DNA of 64,000 bases. Origin: Synechococcus sp. MU1642 (GTDB taxonomy: Bacteria > Cyanobacteriota > Cyanobacteriia > PCC-6307 > Cyanobiaceae). Positions 28,555 through 37,882 of the stretch are shown piece after piece. The stretch is from the NCBI RefSeq assembly GCF_020514115.1, contig NZ_VTKZ01000001.1, positions 124,001 through 188,000 of the forward strand. The letters run 5' to 3'. Below the pieces are notes generated by a model. It searched no databases, had not been told where the DNA came from, and was given only the letters and a program-made list of their open reading frames with translations. Within the stretch, counting starts at the first letter, position 1, and every line of letters begins with the position of its first letter. Position numbers and translations under genes: made by a program.

Positions 28555-29673
28555 TCAATCTTTAGGAGTATCGCTTCTGCGTTGCAGCGTTACCGGCCCA
28601 AGGGGGTGATCGGCGTGGGGATAGGGCGGGTGATGGTGCACATGGTTGTGGTCTGACCCATTGCTGTTGTCTGAAGGGTGGCTGTGGTCATTGGCAATCG
28701 GGATGCCGTCGGGTTGGCAGGCACCCGTGCACTCCAGTTCGCAGAGCGTGCAGCTTTCCGCAAGCCCTTCGACATGGTGGTGGTGGCTTTCCTGGGCACG
28801 TCCCACGTCCTGTTCGAAGCCCAGCACCTGGGCGCGGTATTTGCAGAGGGAGCAGTTCATGGCGGTGTCTCCTCGCAACACCTCTTCGACCCGTTCTTTG
28901 AAAGTGTCCACCACCAGGGTGTGGTCGCCCAGATAGCCCGCAGAGAGAAACTCCACCTCGGGATGATCGGCAGCCACCAGCTCGGTGTGTTGGCGGATTC
29001 GGCTCACCAGAACCCCTGAAAAGAGGAAATAGGGCATTACCACCACCCGGCGGAAGCCCAGCTTCACGGCGTGACGAAGCCCCGGTTCCACCAGGGGGAA
29101 GGTCACGCCCGAATACACCGTTTCTCCCCAGCTGAAGCCAAATCCCTCCACCAACAGCCGCGTCACCTTGGCCACGTTGGAGTTGGCGTCTGGATCCGAG
29201 GAACCTCGACCCACCACCACCAGCAGGGTTTCGGCCAGTGGAACGTCGTGCTTCGCCGCACTCAGGCACTCCTGAACGCGGGCCCCGGCGGCCAACACCA
29301 TCAACCGATCCACCCCAAGCTCTCGTCCGTAATCGATCGGTAAACCCGTTTCGGCCGTATAGGTGTTCAGAACAGAGGGGATGTCGTTCTTGGCATGCCC
29401 TGCGGCAAACAGCATGGCTGGAATGGCCAGCACCTTGGTGACGCCTTTTTGCCGGAGCGCTTCAAGGCCATCTCGAAGGATGGGTCGGGCGAATTCCAAA
29501 TAGCCGTGCTCCACCGGCATGGGGGCGAGCCGGGGTCGGAGGGCGTCCACCATCTGGGCGAATTCTTCAACGGCTAGTCGGTTGCGACTGCCGTGGCCGC
29601 AGATCAGAACGCCAAGACGCTCGTTGCCGGTTTCCGCGTGCTGTTCGGCCAAAAGGTCGCTCTGCTGTTCCAA
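28555..29673 (-). CDS. cbiX: CbiX-type sirohydrochlorin chelatase with metal-rich C-terminus
   Basis: A 372-residue two-domain chelatase. GVLICGHGSRNRLAVEEF opens domain 1 and LLVVVGRGSSDPDANSNVAK opens domain 2, and GHAKNDIP is a family motif. The C-terminal tail holds MNCSLCKYR, the MxCxxC motif that in long CbiX proteins binds a 4Fe-4S cluster. After it come HHHH, a Cys cluster (CTLCELECTGAC) and a His/Asp-rich run. Family role: insert Co (or Fe) into sirohydrochlorin for cobalamin (or siroheme). It is divergent from the FAD-oxidase gene with 27 bases between starts. Confidence 0.92.
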   Translation of the reverse strand: MEQQSDLLAEQHAETGNERLGVLICGHGSRNRLAVEEFAQMVDALRPRLAPMPVEHGYLEFARPILRDGLEALRQKGVTKVLAIPAMLFAAGHAKNDIPSVLNTYTAETGLPIDYGRELGVDRLMVLAAGARVQECLSAAKHDVPLAETLLVVVGRGSSDPDANSNVAKVTRLLVEGFGFSWGETVYSGVTFPLVEPGLRHAVKLGFRRVVVMPYFLFSGVLVSRIRQHTELVAADHPEVEFLSAGYLGDHTLVVDTFKERVEEVLRGDTAMNCSLCKYRAQVLGFEQDVGRAQESHHHHVEGLAESCTLCELECTGACQPDGIPIANDHSHPSDNSNGSDHNHVHHHPPYPHADHPLGPVTLQRRSDTPKD

Positions 29674-29700
29674 TGGTTTGACGATATCGGTCGCATCGCA

Positions 29701-30906
29701 ATGGATTCAGACCGTCCCGTTTTCTTCAATGCGCAGGCGGCTGATGCGAGGCGCTCCGGTCTGGTCTCCCCCCGACCAGAGGAGTTGGTGGCCTTGGTTC
29801 AAAACTGGACCGGCCCGCGGCCGCTGCGTCTCTGTGGTGGGGGGACCACGTCTCGTTCCGCCGTGGACGACCACTGGACCCTCGATCTTCAAACCCACTT
29901 CCAGCGTCTGGAGTGGAAGCCCGCTGATCAGTCGGTCTGGATTGGAGCGGGCTGCCGCATGGGAGAGGTACTGGAGGCCTTGCTTCCCCACGCCCGAACT
30001 GTGGCTGCAGGTTTGTCGGGTCTGCCTGGGCTTGGCTATGTGCTCACGGGCGGCATGGGGCCGTTGAGCCGGCAGGTGGGGCTCGCTGTCGATCAAGTGC
30101 TCGAGATCCATGGGGTCTGGGGCGATGGCAGCCCCTTTGCCCTGTCTCGGGCTGCTGATGCTGGTTCGCTGGAGTGGCGCAGCCTCTGTGGTGCCGCGCC
30201 GTTTCTGGGGGTGGTGAGCGCGTTGCGCATGACCACCCAGCCGCTCGTGCCGCTGTGGGCGGAGCAACGCGTGGTGTCTCCGGATCAACTGGCTGAGTTC
30301 ATGCTTCAGGCGGAAGCATCCGACTCCAGCGCCAGCCTGCAGTGGCATTGGGAGAGCGCTGACGCGGTGCAGTTGCTCCGGATTGCCGATACCCCATGGG
30401 CCGGTGCGCAGAAGATCGAAGGGTTGCATCAGCTCCCGCCGTTGCGGGGATCGGCCCCGATGTCTCCCCGCTGTCACACGGAGGTGGTCGGCTTGTTGGG
30501 GCCTGCAGCTGCTGAGCTCTGGCGGGCTTTGATGCCGGATTTATGTCGTTTGCTGCAGCACCGTCCTCATCCCCTCTGCAGCCTGGCCTGTCAGCAGCTT
30601 GGGGCGGCGACGCAACAGGTTGCGGTGGAGGCCAGCTCGTTTGTGCACCGCAACTCCGAGTGGAAACCATGGATCACGGCCGCGTGGACGCCCGGGGATG
30701 CCCCTGGCCAAAGGCGCAGCCTCGCTTGGTTGGAGGAGGTCTGGCAGGTCCTCCAGCCGGTCTGCCCTGGTGTGCATCTGGCGCAGTTTCACGACCATCT
30801 GCCCTTCCATCACAAGGAGTTGGAAGCAGCGTTCGGCCTCTGGTTGCTCGAGTTGCGAAAGCTGAAACAGCGCTTGGATCCAGCAGGCACCCTGCCGACG
30901 CTCTGA
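29701..30906 (+). CDS. FAD-binding oxidase (GlcE/PCMH type)
   Basis: A protein of about 401 residues with a PCMH-type FAD domain: SPRPEELVALVQ, RPLRLCGGGTTSRSAV, VWIGAGCRMGEVLEALLPHARTV and GGMGPLSRQVG. The C-terminus ends KLKQRLDPAGTLPTL, typical of glycolate-oxidase-like enzymes (usually DP.....P.). This suggests oxidation of a 2-hydroxy acid such as glycolate. No GlcD or GlcF partner is nearby, so the substrate is open. I start at 29701 because the upstream extension is antisense to cbiX and unlike the family. Confidence 0.85.
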   Translation: MDSDRPVFFNAQAADARRSGLVSPRPEELVALVQNWTGPRPLRLCGGGTTSRSAVDDHWTLDLQTHFQRLEWKPADQSVWIGAGCRMGEVLEALLPHARTVAAGLSGLPGLGYVLTGGMGPLSRQVGLAVDQVLEIHGVWGDGSPFALSRAADAGSLEWRSLCGAAPFLGVVSALRMTTQPLVPLWAEQRVVSPDQLAEFMLQAEASDSSASLQWHWESADAVQLLRIADTPWAGAQKIEGLHQLPPLRGSAPMSPRCHTEVVGLLGPAAAELWRALMPDLCRLLQHRPHPLCSLACQQLGAATQQVAVEASSFVHRNSEWKPWITAAWTPGDAPGQRRSLAWLEEVWQVLQPVCPGVHLAQFHDHLPFHHKELEAAFGLWLLELRKLKQRLDPAGTLPTL

Positions 30907-30936
30907 TTTACGGTCGCCACTAATCGGCATCCATTG

Positions 30937-32499
30937 ATGGCCAAACGATCCAGCCCAACCCTGGTGAATCAGTGGTTGGCCAACCCCAGTAAAGACCTGC
31001 TCTCGGGTCTGGTGGTGGCTTTCGCGATGATTCCCGAGGCCATTGCCTTTTCGGGGATCGCTGGGGTTGATCCCAAGGTGGGCCTGTTCGGAGCGTTCTG
31101 CCTGTCGTTGACCATCGCTGTCGTGGGTGGTCGCATGGCCATGATCACCTCAGCCACCGGCTCTACGGCCCTGTTGATGACAGGGCTTGTGGCCACCGGT
31201 GAAGCCAGGGGGCCAGGCCTGGGTGTCCAGTACCTGATGGTGGCCGGGCTTGTGACGGGTCTGCTGCAGATCCTTTGGGGGTATCTGCGTCTTGCCTATC
31301 AGATGCGCTTTGTTCCCCAAGGGGTGCTGAGCGGCTTCGTCAATGCGCTCGCCTTGCTGATTTTTCAGGCCCAGCTGCCTCAGCTCGGTCTCAATCTTCA
31401 TGCTGGAGATGGTGAACATGGGGCCTCGTCGTTGCTCCCTCATGGCGGCCAGATCCCCGTCGTCTGGGGCTTGGTCCTGCTGGGTTTGGTGATCATCTAT
31501 GGCCTTCCCCGGCTGACCAGGGTGGTGCCTTCACAGCTGGTTGCCATCATTGTTCTGACCGCCATCAGTGTGGGATTCAGCTTCGACATCCCCACGGTCA
31601 GCAGTCTCGGCACCCTCCCGGCAGGGCTGCCCTCCTTCAGCCTTCCCTTCGGTGAAGGCGGTGTTCCCTTCAGCTTGGACACCCTTGGCTTGGTGCTCCC
31701 CACAGCCTTGGCCATCTCCCTGGTTGGTCTGATGGAAACCTTCTTGACCCAGGACATCCTCGACGACAAGACCGACACCACCACCAACAAAAACGTTGAG
31801 GCCAGGGGGCAAGGCATCGCCAATATCGTCGCGTCCCTGTTCGGTGGCATGGCCGGCTGTGCCCTGGTGGGTCAGTCCGTGATGAATGTGGATAACGGCG
31901 GTCGCACGCGGCTCTCAACCCTGTTCTCGGGGGTGAGCCTGCTTGCGATGATCCTGCTGGCTGGGTCCTGGCTAAAGCAAATTCCGATGGCGGCACTGGT
32001 GGCCGTGATGATCAGCATCGCTGTCAGCACCGCTGACATCAATGGTCTGCGCAACCTCCGTCGCATCCCCAAGAGCGACACCTCGGTGATGCTGATGACC
32101 TTCGCCGTCACAATGCTCACCACCCCGCACAACCTCGCCCTTGGCGTGTTGGCTGGCGTGGCGCTGGCAGGAATTCTGTTCAGCCGCAAGGTAGCCAAGG
32201 TGATTCAGGTGGAGGCTGTCGAGATCAGTGATCAGGAGCGGTTGTACCGCGTGCAGGGGCAGCTGTTTTTTGTTAGCAAGGTGTATTTTCTCCAGGGATT
32301 TGATCTTCACGATCATCCCGAGCGCATCACGATTGACCTCTCCCAAGCCCACATCTGGGACCAGAGCGGCGTGGCTGCGCTGGATCAGGTCATCCGCAAA
32401 TTCCGCAGCGGGGGATCTGTTGTCAGCGTGATTGGACTGAATGAGGAAAGCCTTGATCTGTTCGAGCGGATCGGCGGTCAGGAATCAGCCCATGCATGA
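30937..32499 (+). CDS. SulP-family anion transporter with STAS domain
   Basis: A 520-residue protein. The membrane part (about residues 15-400) opens with the SulP pattern [21 protein letters not shown] and includes [14 protein letters not shown]. The C-terminal STAS domain is at about 425-515 ([35 protein letters not shown]). SulP members move sulfate, bicarbonate or other anions. The sequence differs from the BicA bicarbonate carrier at its N-terminus, so sulfate or another anion is equally likely. A TTG precedes the ATG; I use ATG. Confidence 0.9.
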   Translation: MAKRSSPTLVNQWLANPSKDLLSGLVVAFAMIPEAIAFSGIAGVDPKVGLFGAFCLSLTIAVVGGRMAMITSATGSTALLMTGLVATGEARGPGLGVQYLMVAGLVTGLLQILWGYLRLAYQMRFVPQGVLSGFVNALALLIFQAQLPQLGLNLHAGDGEHGASSLLPHGGQIPVVWGLVLLGLVIIYGLPRLTRVVPSQLVAIIVLTAISVGFSFDIPTVSSLGTLPAGLPSFSLPFGEGGVPFSLDTLGLVLPTALAISLVGLMETFLTQDILDDKTDTTTNKNVEARGQGIANIVASLFGGMAGCALVGQSVMNVDNGGRTRLSTLFSGVSLLAMILLAGSWLKQIPMAALVAVMISIAVSTADINGLRNLRRIPKSDTSVMLMTFAVTMLTTPHNLALGVLAGVALAGILFSRKVAKVIQVEAVEISDQERLYRVQGQLFFVSKVYFLQGFDLHDHPERITIDLSQAHIWDQSGVAALDQVIRKFRSGGSVVSVIGLNEESLDLFERIGGQESAHA

Positions 32500-32802
32500 G
32501 CCTCCACTTGGTTGGCAAGACAGGCGCTGAGGTCTTGGCGCATCGTCATGAGCCGCTGCTGAATCTGCATGTCCTCAGGGTTGGTCGCCATGTACTACTC
32601 GGTGACATCGTTGCCGATGCTCATCAACAGGCACATGGTTTGAACATCACGTCCGGTACTTTGCTGGGCACTTTCTAGAAGAAAGTCCAACAGCGCCATC
32701 TTGCTTGTTGTACGCACCACGGTCTTGCTCGTCCAATGCCGTAGCACCGGGAACCGTGGTTCCAGCGATCAGTCCAGCCAAAAGGCAGGCTCAGACCTTC
32801 AT
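32478..32802 (-). pseudogene. Decayed gene for a secreted protein
   Basis: On the minus strand, ATG at 32802 begins MKV, then an in-frame TGA, then ACLLAGLIAGTTVPGATA, which looks like a signal peptide with an A-T-A cleavage site, followed by LDEQDRGAYNKQDG. One base out of frame, from 32699, comes MALLDFLLESAQQSTGRDVQ, interrupted by TAG at 32595-32597 and continuing YMATNPEDMQIQQRLMTMRQ to a stop at 32478. Two nonsense codons and one frameshift in a signal-peptide-led frame suggest a pseudogene. The end overlaps the SulP 3' end. The family is not recognised. Confidence 0.4.
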
Positions 32803-32892
32803 TGCAGCGATGCTGATTGCCGTGAACGTAGGTCGGAAGTAATGGATGTCCTCGGGATCTGGGACAATCCCACCCGATCCCTACCAACGCTG

Positions 32893-33954
32893 ATGTTCCG
32901 ATCCAGTTCGCGTGTTCTGATCGTTGCGTTGGCCGGGTTGTCCTCATTGCTTGCGTCCTGCGCGTCACTGGACAGTGCGTCTGGCTCGCGTCTTGATCTG
33001 GTCAAAGCGCGAGGGGAGTTGCTTTGCGGGGTGAGCGGCAAGATCCCAGGCTTCAGTTTTCTCAGCCCTGATGGGCGTTACACCGGCCTGGACGTCGACA
33101 TCTGCCGTGCCATGGCTGCTGCTTTTGTTGGCGATGCTGAGAAGGTTCAGTACCGGCCTTTAACCGCGCCCGAGCGGTTCACGGCCTTGCGATCGGGCGA
33201 AATCGATCTGTTGTCCCGCAACACCACCCACACCCTCAGCCGCGATGCGGTGGGGGGCAATGGGCTGCGCTTCGGACCTGTGGTGTTCCATGACGGACAG
33301 GGCTTGATGGTGAACGCCACCAGCGGAGTGCGTGCGCTGGCTGATTTGAGTGGTAAGTCCATTTGCGTGGGATCGGGCACCACGACCGAGCAAAACCTCA
33401 ACGACGCCTTCGCCTCCCAGGGGCTCCCCTACACACCGATCAAATATCAAGATCTCAATCAGGTGGTTGGCGGCTACCTCCAGGGGCGCTGCGAAGCCAT
33501 GACGTCTGATCGGTCGCAACTTGCGGCGGCGCGCTCAGGTTTCAGTGATCCCCAGGCGCATCTGATCCTTGATGACCGGATCAGCAAGGAGCCATTGTCT
33601 CCAGCTGTGGTGGGGGGGGACCAGCCCATGGGAGATGCCATGACTTGGGTGGTCAACGCCCTTATTGAAGCTGAGGAACGGGGCATCACCCAAGTGAATG
33701 TGGATGCGGTGATGAAGCAAGCCGCAGCCGATCCCTCCCAGACCGCTCTGCGGCGATTCTTGGGTGTGGATCCAGGCCTGGGTCACAAACTCGGACTCGC
33801 CGATGACTTTGTCGTTCAAATGATCCGTGCCACGGGTAATTACGGCGAGATCTACAACCGCCATCTCGGACCGGACAGTGCCGTGGCGATTCCACGGGGG
33901 GCGAACCGCCTGGGCGGTGAAGGTGGTTTGATGATTTCCCCACCGTTCACCTGA
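32893..33954 (+). CDS. aapJ: Polar amino acid ABC transporter, substrate-binding lipoprotein
   Basis: From MFRSSSRVLIVALAGLSSLL the protein is 353 residues. It has a lipoprotein signal with lipobox LASC and then a periplasmic binding fold (GELLCGVSGKIPGFSF, GLDVDICRAMAAAFVG, RSGEIDLLSRNTTHTLSRD, GSGTTTEQNLND). This is the AapJ/BztA/NatF class, which binds glutamate, glutamine, aspartate and other polar amino acids. The upstream open frame is antisense to the pseudogene and lacks the signal, so I reject it. It is the first gene of a complete four-gene operon. Confidence 0.93.
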   Translation: MFRSSSRVLIVALAGLSSLLASCASLDSASGSRLDLVKARGELLCGVSGKIPGFSFLSPDGRYTGLDVDICRAMAAAFVGDAEKVQYRPLTAPERFTALRSGEIDLLSRNTTHTLSRDAVGGNGLRFGPVVFHDGQGLMVNATSGVRALADLSGKSICVGSGTTTEQNLNDAFASQGLPYTPIKYQDLNQVVGGYLQGRCEAMTSDRSQLAAARSGFSDPQAHLILDDRISKEPLSPAVVGGDQPMGDAMTWVVNALIEAEERGITQVNVDAVMKQAAADPSQTALRRFLGVDPGLGHKLGLADDFVVQMIRATGNYGEIYNRHLGPDSAVAIPRGANRLGGEGGLMISPPFT

Positions 33955-34844
33955 TGCGGCAGCGTCGTCTCCTGGTTCAGGTTGGTGTCGCCGCCGTTCT
34001 GATCGGCCTGCTGGCTCTCTTGGTCAACAATCTGGCCGTCAATCTGATCAGGACGGGCTTGGGGCTGGGTTTTGGCTGGCTGGGTCGACCCGCTGGTTTT
34101 GCTCTGGCGGAAACAGCTCTCCCCTATGCCCCATCCGATAGCTACCTCTGGGCCTTGACCATCGGTTGGCTTAACAGCCTCAAGGTGATCGCGGCTGGTC
34201 TGGTGTTGGCCACCGTCCTGGGTGTGGCTGCTGGTGCAGCCCGCAGCAGCAACAACCGTTTGCTGCGCAGCTTGGCCGGGGGCTATGTGGCGTTGATTCG
34301 TCAGGTTCCTCTGCTCCTGCAGTTGCTGTTCTGGTATTTCGTTGCCTTCCTTGGCCTTCCGTCCGTGCCGATCGGTGGGCTGATCCGGCTTTCGAATCAG
34401 GGCATTCAGTTGTTGGGCCTGAATCTCAGCGTTGAATTTTGTGCGGTTCTTGTCGGACTCACGGTGTTTACGGGTGCGTCGATTGCAGAGATCGTGCGCG
34501 GTGGCATCAACGCTGTGCCAAGGGGCCAGTGGGAGGCCTTTCGCAGCCTTGGACTTGGGGAAGGGTTAGGGCTGCGTCGGATTGTGTTGCCCCAGGCGCT
34601 GCCGGCGATTCTTCCCGCGCTCACGAGCCAGTACCTCAATCTCGCGAAGAACAGCACTCTGGCGATTGCCGTGGGCTACGCCGATCTCTACGCCGTCAGT
34701 GACACCACCATCACCCAAACCGGCCGCGCCATTGAAGGCTTCCTGCTGCTGCTGCTCAGCTTTCTGCTGCTGAATTTGTTGATCAGCGGCGGCATGGCTG
34801 CCTTCAATCGTGCCGTTCTGGGCCGTCTCAATAGGAGCCGTTGA
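33954..34844 (+). CDS. aapQ: Polar amino acid ABC transporter permease 1
   Basis: A 296-residue inner-membrane permease of the AapQ/BztB/NatG type. The EAA-type loop is EIVRGGINAVPRGQWEAFRSLG (about residues 180-201, described). The helix-rich N-terminus includes VGVAAVLIGLLALLVNNL. Its ATG shares one base with the TGA of the binding protein (TGATG), indicating coupled translation. It should pair with the next permease as a heterodimer. Confidence 0.93.
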   Translation: MRQRRLLVQVGVAAVLIGLLALLVNNLAVNLIRTGLGLGFGWLGRPAGFALAETALPYAPSDSYLWALTIGWLNSLKVIAAGLVLATVLGVAAGAARSSNNRLLRSLAGGYVALIRQVPLLLQLLFWYFVAFLGLPSVPIGGLIRLSNQGIQLLGLNLSVEFCAVLVGLTVFTGASIAEIVRGGINAVPRGQWEAFRSLGLGEGLGLRRIVLPQALPAILPALTSQYLNLAKNSTLAIAVGYADLYAVSDTTITQTGRAIEGFLLLLLSFLLLNLLISGGMAAFNRAVLGRLNRSR

Positions 34845-35818
34845 TGAACCGTTGGTTGGATCGTGGGATCACCCTGCTACTGCTGGCTCTGCTCGGATGG
34901 GCTGGCTGGTCAATGCTGCATTGGCTGCTGCTTGGGGCCGATTGGTCTGTGGTGACCACAAATCTGCCGCTGTATGCCGTGGGCAGTTTTCCAGCGGATC
35001 AACGCTGGCGACCGCTGCTGTGGATGGCTGCACTGATCACGCTCACGCTGCTGACCCTCGTCGGTCCAAAGCATGGCTGGCTTCGCCGTTGGTTGCCGTT
35101 GTTCTGGATCGTGATGGCACCGCTGGGTCTCTGGTTTTTGGCCGGAGGTTTGGGCTTGCTGCCGGTGGGCACGCGCAGTTGGGGTGGTCTGACGCTCACG
35201 CTGCTGCTTACGGGAGGCAGTGGTGCTTTGGCGCTTCCGTTGGGGATCCTCCTAGCCCTCGGCAGGCGCAGTGATCTGCCAGTGCTGCGTTGGAGCAGCG
35301 CTGCTTACATCGAGCTGATGCGGGCTGTGCCGTTGATTGCAGTTCTGTTTTTCGGACAACTGCTGATTCCGTTGTTCCTGCCGCCAGGGCTTGAGATCAA
35401 TCGGGTTCTGCGGGCGCTTGTCGCTTTCGCTTTGTTTGCAGCGGCATACATCGCAGAGGATGTGCGCGGTGGACTGCAGGCGATTCCGCCCACCCAGCGG
35501 GAAGCTGCAGCCGTGCTGGGGCTGTCGCCACGTCAATCGCTGCAATTGGTGGTGCTGCCGCAGGCACTGCGGGTTGCGCTTCCTTCGCTTACCAACCAGG
35601 CGGTGGGTTTGCTGCAAAACACAAGCCTGATGGCCATTCTGGGTTTGGTGGAATTACTGGGCATCAGCCGCAGCCTGTTGGCGAATCCAGCTTTCATCGG
35701 CCGCTATCTGGAGGTCTATCTCTGGCTTGCTGCGGTTTACTGGCTGGCTTGTACGGCCATGGCGCTGCTGGCCCGCCACCTGGAAGTTCAGCTTGACCCT
35801 GCCCGCTCCGCCTCATGA
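34844..35818 (+). CDS. aapM: Polar amino acid ABC transporter permease 2
   Basis: A 324-residue permease of the AapM/BztC/NatH type. Extra N-terminal helices (LLLLALLGWAGWSMLHWLLLG and further) precede the shared permease domain. The EAA loop is DVRGGLQAIPPTQREAAAVLG around residue 212. The start at 34844 again uses a TGATG junction; a TTG three bases before is the other possibility. Its end overlaps the ATPase gene by 4 bases. Confidence 0.93.
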   Translation: MNRWLDRGITLLLLALLGWAGWSMLHWLLLGADWSVVTTNLPLYAVGSFPADQRWRPLLWMAALITLTLLTLVGPKHGWLRRWLPLFWIVMAPLGLWFLAGGLGLLPVGTRSWGGLTLTLLLTGGSGALALPLGILLALGRRSDLPVLRWSSAAYIELMRAVPLIAVLFFGQLLIPLFLPPGLEINRVLRALVAFALFAAAYIAEDVRGGLQAIPPTQREAAAVLGLSPRQSLQLVVLPQALRVALPSLTNQAVGLLQNTSLMAILGLVELLGISRSLLANPAFIGRYLEVYLWLAAVYWLACTAMALLARHLEVQLDPARSAS

Positions 35819-36558
35819 CTGTTGCCATTCGTGCCACTGATCTGGTTAAGAGCTATTCCCAAGGGGTTCGAGCTCTCGATGGCGTCACCCTTGAGGTGAA
35901 CAGCGGCGAAGTGCTGGTGGTGATGGGCCCTTCTGGGTCCGGTAAGAGCACGCTGATCCGTACCTTCAATGGTCTGGAAACGCTGGACGGCGGTGCTCTT
36001 GATGTGCTCGGGGTTTCCTTGGATGCCACCCATGGTGAACGTCAGGTGCTTGCGATTCGCAAGCGCGTGGGGATGGTGTTTCAGCAGTTCAACCTGTTTC
36101 CTCACCTTTCCATTCTCGACAACATCACCCTTGCCCCGATCAAGGTGCAACAGCGTGCCAAGGCGTCTGCCGAGCAGCGGGCGATGGAGCTTCTTGATCA
36201 GATGGGGATTCGCGAGCAGGCCTACAAGTACCCGGCGCAGCTCAGTGGTGGTCAGCAGCAGCGGGTGGCAATCGCCCGGGCTCTGGCGTTGGATCCTGAG
36301 GTGATGCTGTTCGACGAGCCCACCAGCGCCTTGGATCCGGAGCGGGTGAAGGAAGTGTTGGATGCGATGCGTCAGTTGGCCAAAGGCGGCATGACGATGG
36401 TGGTGGTCACCCACGAACTGAGCTTTGCCCGTGAGGTGGCGGATCGGGTGATGTTCATGGATCGGGGCCAGGTGGTGGAGACCTCCGATCCAGAAACGTT
36501 TTTCAGCAATGCCAGGGAAGAACGCAGCCGCAGGTTCCTCAATCAGATGCAGCACTAA
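35815..36558 (+). CDS. aapP: Polar amino acid ABC transporter ATP-binding protein
   Basis: A 247-residue ATPase with Walker A GPSGSGKST (about 39-47), Q-loop VFQQFNLFPH, signature LSGGQQQR (about 142), Walker B VMLFDEPTSALDPE and H-loop VVTHE. It is the AapP/BztD/GlnQ class. In cyanobacteria the equivalent ATPase (BgtA) can serve two amino acid transporters. It starts in the ATGA overlap with the permease gene and closes the operon. Confidence 0.95.
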   Translation: MTVAIRATDLVKSYSQGVRALDGVTLEVNSGEVLVVMGPSGSGKSTLIRTFNGLETLDGGALDVLGVSLDATHGERQVLAIRKRVGMVFQQFNLFPHLSILDNITLAPIKVQQRAKASAEQRAMELLDQMGIREQAYKYPAQLSGGQQQRVAIARALALDPEVMLFDEPTSALDPERVKEVLDAMRQLAKGGMTMVVVTHELSFAREVADRVMFMDRGQVVETSDPETFFSNAREERSRRFLNQMQH

Positions 36559-36585
36559 ACGGCTTGCACAGCCTCGTGCATTGCT

Positions 36586-36918
36586 TCAGGCCGACTGTCG
36601 TTCTCTCCAAGCCTCAGTGGGCTTTCGGCTGTTCTTTTGGTGCGTTGCAGCTTGGCTGACAGTCCGAGGCTTCGAATGCTGCTCCTTCCAATGGAGGTAG
36701 GCAGTCACGCTGATCAGCCAAAACACCACAAAAGCGAGGGTCAGAGCCAGTCCGTGCATCCGAAAAAAGGTCAGCACGATATGGATGGATATGGCGACTG
36801 AGCCCCCTATCAGAAACGTATTGCTCAGGAGCGAAGCGACGGTTGTCCTGAAGGATTTCAACTCTGTCGCTCCACTCAGGCTCACATTACCGAGCAACAA
36901 TTGTGATGCCAGCCCCAT
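36586..36918 (-). CDS. Hypothetical two-helix membrane protein
   Basis: A 110-residue protein with hydrophobic segments at about residues 30-49 (LLSNTFLIGGSVAISIHIVL) and 56-73 (LALTLAFVVFWLISVTAYL), and a basic hydrophilic tail. It converges with the amino acid transporter operon. No family is recognised. The N-terminus may be shorter. It appears intact and its composition resembles neighbouring genes. Confidence 0.55.
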   Translation of the reverse strand: MGLASQLLLGNVSLSGATELKSFRTTVASLLSNTFLIGGSVAISIHIVLTFFRMHGLALTLAFVVFWLISVTAYLHWKEQHSKPRTVSQAATHQKNSRKPTEAWRERQSA

Positions 36919-36953
36919 CGTGGCTGCGGTAAGACCCGGGTTGTTTTGTTGCC

Positions 36954-36985
36954 AAAAAAAAGCCCCTCCTTGTGCTGGAGGGGCT
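36954..36985 (-). terminator. Rho-independent terminator of the cyAbrB gene
   Basis: On the minus strand, AGCCCCTCC pairs with GGAGGGGCT around a 7-base loop, followed by a run of eight T (A-run at 36954-36961 on plus). It lies 36 bases after the AbrB stop. Confidence 0.92.
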
Positions 36986-37020
36986 GAGAGAGATTCACCT
37001 TGGGGTGATGGATCAGTTGA

Positions 37021-37410
37021 TCAATCGTCAACCTGGTCGGCAGCTTCGCTGTGCTCCGCAGCTGCACCCGTGGGGATCAGACGGATGGCTTTCTTGCCAA
37101 GCTTGATCTCAAACTCGTCACCGGGTTCCAGGTTCAGCATGGCGGTGTAAGCCTTGCCGATCAGCAGATTGCCGTTGCCCTGCACTTTGGCGATGTAGCT
37201 CAGCTTGCGACCGCCTTTGCCAATCGCAGCACCACCGCTGCTCAGATTCACGCCCTTGGCTTCAAGCAGAGCTTCGTAGAAGGCTGTGAAATTCAGGCGA
37301 TCACCACCATCTTTCTTGTCAGAGACGTATCCGCAAGCTCTCACCAGATCGGATTTGGAAACATCTCCAATCTCTTTGACCTTGGCAAGCAGATCGGAAC
37401 CGGTCAGCAT
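37021..37410 (-). CDS. Cyanobacterial AbrB-like transcription regulator
   Basis: A 129-residue cyAbrB protein. The N-terminal part is SDLLAKVKEIGDVSKSDLVRACGYVS. The C-terminal swapped-hairpin DNA-binding region is YIAKVQGNGNLLIGKAYTAMLNLEPGDEFEIKL (residues about 73-104, described). CyAbrB proteins are near-universal in cyanobacteria and tune nitrogen and carbon gene expression; the binding site is loosely defined. Here the domain is C-terminal, as is normal for the cyanobacterial branch and the reverse of Bacillus AbrB. It has its own terminator and a 190-base upstream region. Confidence 0.93.
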   Translation of the reverse strand: MLTGSDLLAKVKEIGDVSKSDLVRACGYVSDKKDGGDRLNFTAFYEALLEAKGVNLSSGGAAIGKGGRKLSYIAKVQGNGNLLIGKAYTAMLNLEPGDEFEIKLGKKAIRLIPTGAAAEHSEAADQVDD

Positions 37411-37602
37411 TTTAAATGCGTCTCAATGGATACATAGTTCATAACTGGTTAGCTGGCTGGATGTCAATCATTCGAGCCGATATTGCCAAGGCTTATTGGT
37501 TTGAAAGGTTGGTATCTGGGGATGCGTCTCTGTGGTCTGGCTTTTGAGACTGCTCTCCTGCGATGAAGTTTGACGGGCTGATTTTGAGGCCTCCTCAGTG
37601 GT

Positions 37603-37794
37603 TTAAACCTCAGGACTGTCTGAGGGTTCACAAACGATCGTGTACTCGACACGATCATCATCAGAGCAGCAAAAATCGCTGTAGTAACGCTCAAGTTCAT
37701 CGTAGGCAGCGTCGTAGCAGTCAAAGCGCTGCCTTGTCAGCCCATCCTCTGATTGATCACTGCGCACGATGCGGTGGCACGAAGCTGGTTGCAT
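37603..37794 (-). CDS. Small acidic conserved-looking protein (63 aa)
   Basis: A 63-residue soluble protein whose core DCYDAAYDELERYYSDFCCSD (described) is acidic and aromatic with three Cys, ending in EYTIVCEPSD. The pattern (a DxYDAAYDELE helix followed by CCSD) resembles short cyanobacterial proteins of unknown function. It is flanked by 190 bases of non-coding sequence on one side and the AEC carrier on the other, divergently. Probably real. Confidence 0.55.
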   Translation of the reverse strand: MQPASCHRIVRSDQSEDGLTRQRFDCYDAAYDELERYYSDFCCSDDDRVEYTIVCEPSDSPEV

Positions 37795-37882
37795 CAGCTG
37801 GATCTCCGCGGCCGATCGGGCGTCAGATTAAGCCTGGGGCTGAGGCATCAGTTACCTCAGTTTTCTAGGGTCGATTTGTCTG

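Noticed and set aside
28368-28565. 65-codon plus-strand ORF
   Set aside because: It runs through the repeat-rich intergenic region and has no protein-like pattern.
32701-32892. Upstream extension of the amino acid binding-protein frame
   Set aside because: The lipoprotein signal peptide begins at 32893. The extension is antisense to a pseudogene.
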